64,000 bases of DNA from Puerhibacterium puerhi (GTDB lineage Bacteria > Actinomycetota > Actinomycetes > Actinomycetales > Cellulomonadaceae): contig NZ_WUWN01000010.1 in the NCBI RefSeq assembly GCF_009846865.1, forward strand, positions 23,246 through 87,245. Reading direction: 5' to 3'. Shown here in pieces: positions 57,890 to 64,000 of the stretch. The notes under the pieces are model-generated. The model did not search any database. It was not told the DNA's origin and saw only the letters and a list, made by a program, of their open reading frames with translations. Position 1 is the first letter of the stretch. The number at the start of each line of letters is the position of its first letter. The position numbers were made by a program, and so were the translations under genes.

Positions 57890-58935
57890 GGCTGGACGAT
57901 AGCGGTGGAGGCGGGCGCGGAGGCGGCCGCGAGCAGCGCGAAGGCGTCCCCCAGCCGGTAGAGCCTCTCGGTCGTGCCGTCGCGGCGCCGGCGGACGCGC
58001 TTCTCCGACCGCGGCCACGGACCCTGCATCGGCCGCAGATGGCCGCGGTGAATCCACGTGGCGATCGTCTGGCGGCCGACACGACCGCTGAGCGCGAGCA
58101 CCAGCTCGGCGAACGTTAGGAGTGCCCACGGCCTGTGTCCCGGCAGCGTCTCCATCGCCGCGAGCGCGGTGAGGTGGAGGTCGGTGGTGGTGTCCCAGGA
58201 GCGGTGGCAGCGGGTGCAGCGGACGGTGTCGGCGAGACCTTCGGTAGGCAGGCCGCGGCGGTGGGTGGCGGGGTCGGCCTCGTGGGTGGGGGTGTGGTCG
58301 GCGCGGGGTTGCCAGTCGCGGACGGTGGTGCCGCCGCAGTCGGGGCATGGGGTGCCTTCGGGGACGGGGGTGATGCCGAGGATGCGGCGGACGGTGGTGC
58401 GGACCTGGCGGGCCTCGTGCTGGTACTGGTTCCAGTCGGAGTCGTTGGGGTTCTGGAGTGCCCAGAGGGTGTGGTCGGCGAGGTAGGTCTCCCAGGTGTG
58501 GGGGTGGGGCTCGCCGCGGAAGTCGGCCCAGGTGTTGGCCCACTCGCGCAGGACGTCGAGGGCGGTCTCGGGGTGCTTGGCTCCGGTGAAGCCGGCGGCC
58601 GGGTCGGCGATGTGGGCGTCGAGGCCGAACGGCAGGCGCAGGTCGTCGTCGGAGCTGGTGGTGCGCACGAGGTCGTAGCGGGCGGAGCGGAGCCCGGTGA
58701 CCTCGAGGACGGTGTACGGGAAGCGGTCGAGGTCGTCGAGGACGTCGAGCACGAGCCGGCGGCCGGCGGTGACGCAGCGGTCGCAGACGGTGAGGGCGGT
58801 GTGCTCGAGGCGGTGGCCGCAGTGGAGGCAGCCGGGCACGGTGAGCGTGCACGTGGCGCAGCCCCACACGGTGTGGCCGTCGGCGGCGGGGTCAACGACG
58901 ACGCGCCAGTCGTGCTGGTCGCAGGTGGGGGTCAT
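57886..58935 (-). CDS. Zinc-ribbon and helix-turn-helix prophage protein
   Basis: The 349-residue protein has several CxxC pairs (CATCTLTVPGCLHCGHR, CDRC; later CPDCGG and CTRCHR), a helical middle that resembles phage DUF7341-type proteins, and a C-terminal helix-turn-helix (LALSGRVGRQTIATWIHRGH). It probably binds DNA. Proteins with this layout are common in early regions of Microbacterium- and Cellulomonas-type phages; their role is not known to me. It overlaps its neighbours by ATGA. Confidence 0.78.
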   Translation of the reverse strand: MTPTCDQHDWRVVVDPAADGHTVWGCATCTLTVPGCLHCGHRLEHTALTVCDRCVTAGRRLVLDVLDDLDRFPYTVLEVTGLRSARYDLVRTTSSDDDLRLPFGLDAHIADPAAGFTGAKHPETALDVLREWANTWADFRGEPHPHTWETYLADHTLWALQNPNDSDWNQYQHEARQVRTTVRRILGITPVPEGTPCPDCGGTTVRDWQPRADHTPTHEADPATHRRGLPTEGLADTVRCTRCHRSWDTTTDLHLTALAAMETLPGHRPWALLTFAELVLALSGRVGRQTIATWIHRGHLRPMQGPWPRSEKRVRRRRDGTTERLYRLGDAFALLAAASAPASTAIVQP

Positions 58936-59942
58936 GAGCTGGAACCTCCGGGGGATCGGCGGGAGCCTCCCCGCTTGCCACGACGGCGACGGCGGGGAGT
59001 GGACGAGGGGGTCTGCTGGGGCTGGTGCCGGCGAGGCGGTGCAGGCGTGGCGGGGGGAGAGGTTGGCGAGCCCCCACCCGTAGGTGGGTGGTTACCCGAA
59101 CCGAGAGATTCCCGACCCGACCCGGCATGACTACTTCTGTCGACCTGGGGAGTGGACTTCGCGGGGGACTTCTGGCCGAGTTCGGGCGCGGGACGCGCTG
59201 CCGCTGGCGCTGCGGGTCGCACACCCTGGCGGGGTGCGGTGTCCGCTGCTGCCTCGTGGGGCGCTGCGTCGTCGCTGCGGATGTTGGCCTCGGTGGGCCA
59301 GCCGTTCTCGGTCAGGAGCTTCGCGGTCCACTTCCCGTACAGGGGAGCGGTCGGGGCGGGGCGCAGCTGGTGGTTGTCGTCCCACAGCTCCGCGTTGTCC
59401 TTGCGGGCGGAGTTGCAGCCCAGGCAGGCCACGATGAGCGTGTCGACGGTGCCGGCCTCGCCGGGCTTGAGGTGGTCGAGGGTGCCGGTGCGGTTCGTCT
59501 TCTTGCCGCGCCACTGCACCAGGACCCCGCACCAGCGGCAGGTGTCGCCATCGCGGCGCCGCACTGGCACGACCAGCGCGGGGTCCCGGGTGTCGTTGCG
59601 CTGCTGCCGCTCCCACTCGATCTCGTCGCGCAGACGGATGTGGATGAACTCCGGGTCCTGGATGATCAGCCAGGCCCGGTGCCCCTTCGCGGTCGTGGTC
59701 GGGGTGAGCAGGCCGGCGGCCACGCAGAGGCGGATGAGCTCCTCGGTGCGTGAGCCGCCGAGCATGAGGGCGGTGCCGTAGTCGACGACGTAGTCCGTGG
59801 TGTGGGCCCCCGACAGGGTGGAGCAGCGCCAGAGCCAGCCGGCCACCTCGTTAACCGTCCGCTCGTCGGCGGACGGGTCGCCCGCGACCTGCATGAGGTC
59901 GGGGTAGGTGGCGGCGGAGTCGCCGTTGCGAACCCAAGGCAC
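58932..59942 (-). CDS. HNH endonuclease-like replication-region protein
   Basis: The 336-residue protein has an N-terminal winged-helix-like part (residues 10-100) and an HNH core: DTCRWCGVLVQWRGK, GTLDHLKPGEAG and LIVACLGCNSARKD. The last 110 residues are a disordered Pro/Ser/Arg-rich tail. Such proteins often stand where phages encode replication initiation or homing nucleases. Function beyond DNA cleavage is uncertain. Confidence 0.82.
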   Translation of the reverse strand: MPWVRNGDSAATYPDLMQVAGDPSADERTVNEVAGWLWRCSTLSGAHTTDYVVDYGTALMLGGSRTEELIRLCVAAGLLTPTTTAKGHRAWLIIQDPEFIHIRLRDEIEWERQQRNDTRDPALVVPVRRRDGDTCRWCGVLVQWRGKKTNRTGTLDHLKPGEAGTVDTLIVACLGCNSARKDNAELWDDNHQLRPAPTAPLYGKWTAKLLTENGWPTEANIRSDDAAPHEAAADTAPRQGVRPAAPAAARPAPELGQKSPAKSTPQVDRSSHAGSGRESLGSGNHPPTGGGSPTSPPATPAPPRRHQPQQTPSSTPRRRRRGKRGGSRRSPGGSSS

Positions 59943-59982
59943 GGGATCGGTCTCCTGTCGTGGTGGTGCAGTAGTGGTGCGG

Positions 59983-60081
59983 TCAGTCGGAGCAGCGGCA
60001 CTCGCCGGTCTGCGGGTTGATCACGCCGCCGCAGGAGTCGCAGCGCTCGAGCTGCCGGGGCGGGGTTGGGGTCGTCGTCAT
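59983..60081 (-). CDS. 32-residue zinc-ribbon peptide
   Basis: A very strong AAGGAGGTG ribosome site precedes ATG, and the frame ends RCDSCGGVINPQTGECRCSD, with two Cys pairs. It overlaps its upstream neighbour by ATGA. It is far below usual gene-calling limits, but all signals support translation. Possibly a small zinc-binding regulator. Confidence 0.72.
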   Translation of the reverse strand: MTTTPTPPRQLERCDSCGGVINPQTGECRCSD

Positions 60082-60257
60082 CGGTTCACCTCCTTCTGCT
60101 GCTCGTAGCGGGCGCGGATCTCCGCGAGGGTCGTGCCGGGCGGCGGGGCCGGCTGCCGCGGCGGCGCGTGCTCGTCACAGCGCCAGCCGCCCGCGTACAG
60201 CCGGGCCGGGGCCTTGCCGCAGGACGTGCAGGGCCGCGAGCGCCGGGGGCCCGTCAT
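60078..60257 (-). CDS. 59-residue zinc-ribbon-like protein
   Basis: The frame starts MTGPRRSRPCTSCGKAPARL and has a further CDEH, so CxxC and CxxH could bind one zinc. A Pro-rich hinge and a helical C-terminus (LAEIRARYEQQKEV) follow. It is coupled by ATGA overlaps on both sides, part of a run of small early genes. Confidence 0.75.
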   Translation of the reverse strand: MTGPRRSRPCTSCGKAPARLYAGGWRCDEHAPPRQPAPPPGTTLAEIRARYEQQKEVNR

Positions 60258-60640
60258 GTGGACGAGTCCTTCCACCAGCGCGGCCGGTAGGCGATGTGCC
60301 AGCGGCAGCCGGGCTCGTGCAGGGGCCGCTCGGGGTCGCCCTTGATCCGGTGCAGGGGGTGACGTCCTGGGCGGTCCTCGGGGTAGCAGCCGCACGGCTC
60401 GCTGGGACGCAGCGACCAGTCGATGTCCGCCAGCGTCACTTCGACGGACAGGCCTCCGAGCTCGTCGCCCGGGTAGGTGTTGGGGACGTAGGGGCGATCG
60501 AGGGCGAGAGTCCAGCCGCCCGCGTACCCCGACATCTCGCCGGCGTAGTAGATCGGCTCCCACTCGAGGGACTTCACGCGGTAGCCCCGCGACTCGACGG
60601 CCTCGCGGATCCGGCGCCGCGGTCGGCTCTCGCGGGTCAT
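60254..60640 (-). CDS. Small prophage protein of unknown function
   Basis: The 128-residue protein (GYRVKSLEWEPIYYAGEMSG, YAGGWTLALDRPYVPNTYPG) ends with CGCYPEDRPGRHPLHRIKGD and GCRWHIAYRPRWW, giving several Cys and His that may bind metal. GAAGGAGG precedes the ATG. No family recognised; it belongs to the ATGA-linked early gene string. Confidence 0.75.
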   Translation of the reverse strand: MTRESRPRRRIREAVESRGYRVKSLEWEPIYYAGEMSGYAGGWTLALDRPYVPNTYPGDELGGLSVEVTLADIDWSLRPSEPCGCYPEDRPGRHPLHRIKGDPERPLHEPGCRWHIAYRPRWWKDSST

Positions 60641-61107
60641 GCGTCCTCCTTCTCGCTGGCCATCGCTGCGTTCCACGCGGCCGCGAAGGCGTTGATGCCG
60701 GCGGCGGCCGCCGTGGTGACGCGGCGGAACGCGCGCGCGAAGGCGTCGAAGGTGGCGACGATGACGTCGAGGTCGACGGGTGCGTACCGTGCCGCGACGC
60801 CGGGGCGGTCGAGGTAGCCGCGCAGCGTGGCCGCGGCGAGCCGGACGCCGAGGTCGGTGCCGGCGGACAGGTGCGCGGCCGCGGTGGCGAGGACGTCGTC
60901 CTCGGTCGTGATCAGCGTGCCGCTGTCCGGGTCGATGCCGAGGCGGGCGCGCATGTACGCGGCCGTCTCGTGCTCGAGGTCGGCCACGAGCGCCCGGGCG
61001 TCGTCGATGGCCTCGGCGAGGGTGCCGGCCGCGGCGTAGTGAGCGGCGTGGAGCTCCATGCGGGTGAGCGCGACGGGCAGGCTGGTGCGTAGGTCGAGGG
61101 TGGCCAT
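60637..61107 (-). CDS. Helical prophage protein of unknown function
   Basis: The 156-residue, Ala-rich, largely helical protein (LAEAIDDARALVADLEHETA, DLDVIVATFDAFARAFRRVT) has no Cys cluster or catalytic motif that I can see. It overlaps the next gene by ATGA. High third-position GC supports coding. Function unknown. Confidence 0.75.
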   Translation of the reverse strand: MATLDLRTSLPVALTRMELHAAHYAAAGTLAEAIDDARALVADLEHETAAYMRARLGIDPDSGTLITTEDDVLATAAAHLSAGTDLGVRLAAATLRGYLDRPGVAARYAPVDLDVIVATFDAFARAFRRVTTAAAAGINAFAAAWNAAMASEKEDA

Positions 61108-61110
61108 GGT

Positions 61111-61305
61111 TCAGGCCCTCCCCGCGCCGGTCACGGTGAGGGACCAGGCGCTCAGCTCGCCCGGGCGGTCGCCGGACTCGTGGTGCACGGCGATGACGGT
61201 CGCCTCCGGCAGCTTGGCGCGCTCGAGTTCGGCGACGAGGCGCTTGACCTCGGCCAGCGTCGGGCCGGCGCCCGTGCCGCGAGCGGTGTAGGTCGTCGTG
61301 ATCAT
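61111..61305 (-). CDS. 64-residue prophage protein of unknown function
   Basis: The small protein (TLAEVKRLVAELERAKLPEA, TVIAVHHESGDRPGELSAW) has a helix followed by two beta strands and lies three bases from both neighbours. No family recognised. Confidence 0.72.
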   Translation of the reverse strand: MITTTYTARGTGAGPTLAEVKRLVAELERAKLPEATVIAVHHESGDRPGELSAWSLTVTGAGRA

Positions 61306-61308
61306 CGG

Positions 61309-62022
61309 TCAGGCCTCCCGCGTGGGGTCGGCGTAGACGAGCCCGGAGCGCTCGGGGATGAGCGCGCGGGCACTCGGCTCCAGATCGGAGGCGCCGACGA
61401 GCCGGGCGGCGTCCTCAGCGTCCTCCGCGACCCGGTCGAGCCACGCGAGCACGGCCTGCGCCTTCTCGATCGCCGGACGCAACTCGTCGGCGGCCCGGCC
61501 AGCGGTGTTGCGCAGCGTGTAGAGGAAGTCCGACGGGCCAGGCACGGGCGGAAGCCCTGCGGTGTCGGCGGCCGCGGCGGGAACGGGCTCGCCGCTCGGC
61601 TCGGGCTCGTCGAGGTCGACGCCGAACTCGGCGGCGACGTCGCGCAGGTCGTGGAGCTCAGGCGCGGCGGGAGCGTCGACCTGCCACGAGTCGACCTCGG
61701 TGCCGTCGGGGATCCCGAGGTACGCCAGAGCCGTGTCGAGCTGCCGGGCGGCGTAGACGTCGAGCAGGCGCTGGCCGTTCTCGCCGTCGCGCATGTTGCC
61801 CCAGCTGTCCTCGGTGTACTCGGGCGCGACCTCGTAGCCGTAGTAGCGGAGCACCTTGTCGACGGCAGCGCGGAACTCGGGCTCGTGGTCGACGTCGCAG
61901 CCCCCGGCCCCCTCGAGGTGCTCGTCGTGGGAGCGGATGCTCGCCGCGACGGCGTCGAGCTCCGCCGCGACGCCCGCGTCCAGCGGCAGGCCGGTGATGC
62001 TGTAGAGGGTGATCTTCGGCAT
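61309..62022 (-). CDS. Acidic prophage protein of unknown function
   Basis: The 237-residue acidic protein begins MPKITLYSITGLPLDAGVAA, has a central YYGYEVAPEYTEDSWGNM segment, and ends in a helical region (LRPAIEKAQAVLAWLDRVAE). The strong negative charge might suggest a DNA-mimic or a partner of a basic protein, but there is no direct evidence. It lies between the small genes and the RuvC-like gene. Confidence 0.75.
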   Translation of the reverse strand: MPKITLYSITGLPLDAGVAAELDAVAASIRSHDEHLEGAGGCDVDHEPEFRAAVDKVLRYYGYEVAPEYTEDSWGNMRDGENGQRLLDVYAARQLDTALAYLGIPDGTEVDSWQVDAPAAPELHDLRDVAAEFGVDLDEPEPSGEPVPAAAADTAGLPPVPGPSDFLYTLRNTAGRAADELRPAIEKAQAVLAWLDRVAEDAEDAARLVGASDLEPSARALIPERSGLVYADPTREA

Positions 62023-62025
62023 GGG

Positions 62026-62562
62026 TCAGTCCTCCTCGGGCCAGGCGACCTTGGCCATGGCGTCGGTGTGGGTGGTGGGCAGGTGGTCGATGGGCTGGCC
62101 GACGTGGCGGGCGCCCATGGCGGCCAGCACGAGGGCATCGGCCTCGTCGTTGCCGGTGACGTCGACGTCCGGGTAGCGGCGCACGACGGCGGCGAGCACC
62201 GCGTCCTTGCCGGCGTTGCCCTTGCCGGTCGCGTACTTCGCGCGGGCGGTCGGGCTGACGACCGCGACGGGGGTGTTCCGGGCGAGCACGCTCTCGACGA
62301 CGAGCCACCACAGGCCGGCGCGCTCGGTGGCGTGCGGGCTGGTGCTGGCGAACGCGAGCCCCTCGACGACGACCAGGTCGGCGCTGCGCGTCCAGCCGGC
62401 GACGGCGTCGCGGATGGTCCGCAGACGCTGACGGCGGGCCAGCAGGCTGTCGCCGTCGGGCTTGGTCTGGATGCGCGCGACGGTGGCGCGGCCGCCGAGG
62501 TCCGGGTAGACGGCCGAGACGCCGGTGGACGCGAGGGAGAGGTCGAGGCCGACGATCTTCAC
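62026..62562 (-). CDS. RuvC-like Holliday junction resolvase
   Basis: The 178-residue RNase H-fold nuclease shows [13 protein letters not shown] (first catalytic Asp), DLVVVEGLAF (Glu), then KYATGKGNAGKDAVLAAVVR and NDEADALVLAAMGA (final Asp residues). Phage RuvC-like enzymes resolve branched replication products before packaging. The GTG start lies in a GTGA overlap with the 45-residue gene. Confidence 0.9.
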   Translation of the reverse strand: MKIVGLDLSLASTGVSAVYPDLGGRATVARIQTKPDGDSLLARRQRLRTIRDAVAGWTRSADLVVVEGLAFASTSPHATERAGLWWLVVESVLARNTPVAVVSPTARAKYATGKGNAGKDAVLAAVVRRYPDVDVTGNDEADALVLAAMGARHVGQPIDHLPTTHTDAMAKVAWPEED

Positions 62563-62696
62563 GAGGCACGCTCCCCGCGGCGGCGCAACAGCCGGCGCGC
62601 GGCGGCAGCCTCGGCGCACGCGAGCACGACGACGGCAAGCGAGACGGTGACGACGACGGCCGCGCCGGCGACGGTGACGATGGCGGCCGCGCTCAC
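62559..62696 (-). CDS. 45-residue single-pass membrane peptide
   Basis: A GTG-started frame encodes one strongly hydrophobic helix ([20 protein letters not shown]) followed by a basic tail ([13 protein letters not shown]). It overlaps both neighbours by GTGA, so translation is likely. A membrane-directed inhibitor or exclusion peptide is possible; nothing proves it. Confidence 0.68.
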   Translation of the reverse strand: MSAAAIVTVAGAAVVVTVSLAVVVLACAEAAAARRLLRRRGERAS

Positions 62697-63820
62697 TGCG
62701 CGCCGCCAAGCGAGCTGTCGGCCTCCTCGGCCGTCTCGATGCGGGCGAGGACCTCGTTGAGCGCGGACGGCGGCAGGAGCACGTCGCGGGCCTTGCTGCC
62801 CTCGCGGGGTGCGACGACCTCGAGCCGCTCGAGCTCGTCCATGACGGCGCCGGCCTTGGCGAAGCCGATGCGCAGCTTGCGCTGCAGCATGCTGGTCGAG
62901 CCGAACTGCGTGGGAGCACCAGTCGGGCAGCGTCGCGCAGGAGGTTGGTATCGACGTCGAGAACCTCGGGGTTGTTCGTGACCTCGTAGAGCCGCTGGAC
63001 GACCTCGACGAGGGTCTCCGGCTCCTCGACGGGCCGGAAGTCGCCGGCGGCGCGGCTCAGGCGCCCCGAACCAGGCGTTGTCGGCCGCGTGCGCCTCCTC
63101 GGCGTCGAGGTCGATCGGCATGATGACGCCGACCGCGCACTCGTCGACGTCGCCGACGCGCACCGTCCACCCGGCGACCCGGTCGGACGTCGGGTGCCGG
63201 CGCGGCGTGACCTTGAGCGGGTACTGGTAGACGTTCGCCGTCTTGACCCAACGCGTGAGCAGCTCGGTGTTCAGGCCCTGGCGGACCTCCTCGCGCGTCG
63301 GCAGCGAGAGCGTCGAGGCGATGAGCCGCGGCACGTCCGGGAAGCCGCCGCCCGGGCGCACGACGTCGTCCGTGGGGATGCGCGGCACGGTCAGCGAGCG
63401 CCCGTCGAGGAAGGCGTCCTCCTCGGTGAAGGTGACGTCCTTGGCGGTGACGTACAGGTGGAAGGCATCCTGCTCCCACTGGTGGCGGGCGTCCTTGTCG
63501 CGCGGCGGGGTGAGCACGGCGAGCACCTCGCGCGCCGAGCGGGGCTCGATGTCGACGGTCGCCAGCTCGGGCAGCTCAAGGACGTCGTGCACGCTGATCC
63601 GGGCCGCGGCCGCGGTGTAGCGGTCGAGCGCGAGGGCCAGCACGGTGCTGTCGTCGACGAACTGCAGACGCACGCGCTGCAGCGCGGGGATGTTGTCGTC
63701 GGCGCACACGTGCGGCAGCACGGCCGCGAGCGCCATGCGCAGGGTCGCGCGGCCGACGTACACGTCGACGGGCGGCGCCGTCGGCGTCGTGGCCGGCGTC
63801 TCGGCCTCGGTGGTCGTCAT
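62693..63820 (-). CDS. Sliding-clamp-like protein plus FtsK-gamma-like domain, with a mid-gene frame disturbance
   Basis: The open frame has 375 codons. Residues 1-250 or so ([53 protein letters not shown]) resemble a DNA polymerase III beta clamp. The C-terminus ([20 protein letters not shown]) is an FtsK-gamma-type winged helix. Between them, 63067-62912, the frame gives Arg/Pro-rich nonsense with poor codon use, while another frame reads [20 protein letters not shown] and [20 protein letters not shown] with excellent codons. One extra G in GGGG (63064-63067) and one lost C in CCC (62912-62914) explain both shifts. These are compensating mutations or sequencing errors. Confidence 0.75.
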   Translation of the reverse strand: MTTTEAETPATTPTAPPVDVYVGRATLRMALAAVLPHVCADDNIPALQRVRLQFVDDSTVLALALDRYTAAAARISVHDVLELPELATVDIEPRSAREVLAVLTPPRDKDARHQWEQDAFHLYVTAKDVTFTEEDAFLDGRSLTVPRIPTDDVVRPGGGFPDVPRLIASTLSLPTREEVRQGLNTELLTRWVKTANVYQYPLKVTPRRHPTSDRVAGWTVRVGDVDECAVGVIMPIDLDAEEAHAADNAWFGAPEPRRRRLPARRGAGDPRRGRPAALRGHEQPRGSRRRYQPPARRCPTGAPTQFGSTSMLQRKLRIGFAKAGAVMDELERLEVVAPREGSKARDVLLPPSALNEVLARIETAEEADSSLGGAQ

Positions 63821-63957
63821 GCGTCCTCCTGCTGGGTGGGCTGGTCGGTGTCGGGCGCTGAGGCCCAGCGGCCGACGAGTGGATTGACGCCGTACTCGAG
63901 CGACGCGAGTAGGTGGGCGCGGGCGTCGCGGTCGGTCTGTCGGCGGCCGGGGGTCAT
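63817..63957 (-). CDS. 46-residue prophage peptide
   Basis: The frame reads [20 protein letters not shown] and then [15 protein letters not shown], with an acidic end. It overlaps both neighbours by ATGA. Function unknown; short proteins of this kind are common in early regions of actinophages. Confidence 0.7.
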   Translation of the reverse strand: MTPGRRQTDRDARAHLLASLEYGVNPLVGRWASAPDTDQPTQQEDA

Positions 63958-64000
63958 GCGGAGGCCTCTCTGGCGGGCTGGTGGATGCGCAGGTGGCTAC
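63954..64000 (-). CDS. C-terminal end of an early prophage gene, cut by the window edge
   Basis: Fifteen codons including the stop are visible ([14 protein letters not shown]). The stop overlaps the next start as ATGA, which supports a real gene continuing to the right. Nothing can be said of its function. Confidence 0.55.
   Translation of the reverse strand, partial: SHLRIHQPAREASA

Larger units (their letters stand above)
29217..64000. mobile_element. Siphovirus-type prophage, left part, integrated at tRNA-Lys
   Basis: From the partial tRNA-Lys at 29217 to the window's end almost every gene is phage-like and in canonical order, read leftward: replication and small accessory genes, terminase, portal, MuF, scaffold, capsid, connectors, tail tube, chaperones, tape measure, tail proteins, endolysin and holins. 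All expected head and tail genes are open, so the phage may be functional. The integrase, repressor and right attachment site are not in the window and should lie to the right. At least 34.8 kb is present. Confidence 0.93.

Noticed and set aside
29265-64000. CRISPR array or restriction-modification and abortive-infection systems
   Set aside because: No regularly spaced repeats, Cas-like proteins, methyltransferase motifs (such as DPPY or PCQ) or toxin-antitoxin pairs are seen. The only defence-related candidate is the Acb2-like anti-defence protein.

Overview
The window is very GC-rich DNA with strongly GC-biased third codon positions, frequent GTG starts and gaaggag-type ribosome binding sites. 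The order purF, purM, DUF3073, bldC, the BldC sequence and the tRNA set indicate an actinobacterium. A Cellulomonas-like member of the Micrococcales is my best guess; the genus is inference from style, not from a search.

Positions 1 to about 29,200 are ordinary chromosome. In order they hold: purine biosynthesis (purF, purM); DUF3073 and the developmental regulator BldC; a membrane-stress pair (DUF3618 and a holin-like DUF1469 protein); three tRNAs (Phe, Asp, Glu); a minimal zincin; an amine-catabolism block (TetR repressor, a palindromic operator, an APC permease, a copper amine oxidase and a small membrane protein); galE; a secreted VanY-type peptidase; an ABM-like membrane protein; an MscS channel with a long disordered tail; a four-gene operon with two sugar-type ABC permeases, a lipoprotein binding protein and a phosphodiesterase, but no ATPase; an epimerase-like protein and a glycerophosphodiester phosphodiesterase; a polyprenyl-phosphate sugar transferase overlapping a glycosyltransferase (exopolysaccharide); a zinc alcohol dehydrogenase; and a small lipoprotein.

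At 29,217-29,264 lies the 3' half of a tRNA-Lys(TTT) without its 5' half. This is the attachment scar of a prophage that runs to the end of the window. Next to the scar are integrase-arm-like repeats, then a rightward lysogeny or plasmid-like block: a small HTH protein under a CTAGAC operator, a winged-helix protein and a DUF2637 membrane protein. Everything else, apart from two rightward cargo genes, is a leftward siphovirus genome. Read from 64,000 towards 31,600 it encodes a sliding-clamp-like protein, a RuvC-like resolvase, many small zinc-ribbon proteins, an HNH protein, two glycosyltransferases, a second HNH protein, terminase, portal, MuF, scaffold, decoration, capsid, connectors, tail tube, chaperones with a likely -1 frameshift, tape measure, distal tail, a large tail protein, amidase endolysin, two holin candidates, an Acb2/Tad1-like hairpin protein and an HExxH protein. 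Most genes are linked by ATGA, GTGA or TGATG overlaps. The integrase and the intact tRNA-Lys should lie beyond the right edge.

The most interesting points are: the Acb2/Tad1-like protein with a zinc-ribbon tail beside an HExxH protein (candidate anti-defence pair); the clamp plus FtsK-gamma-like ORF whose middle 156 bases clearly code in another frame; a gene inserted antisense over the end of a tail-region gene; a SHOCT-domain gene with its own promoter and terminator; and an imperfect 85-base structured repeat present twice near the attachment site.
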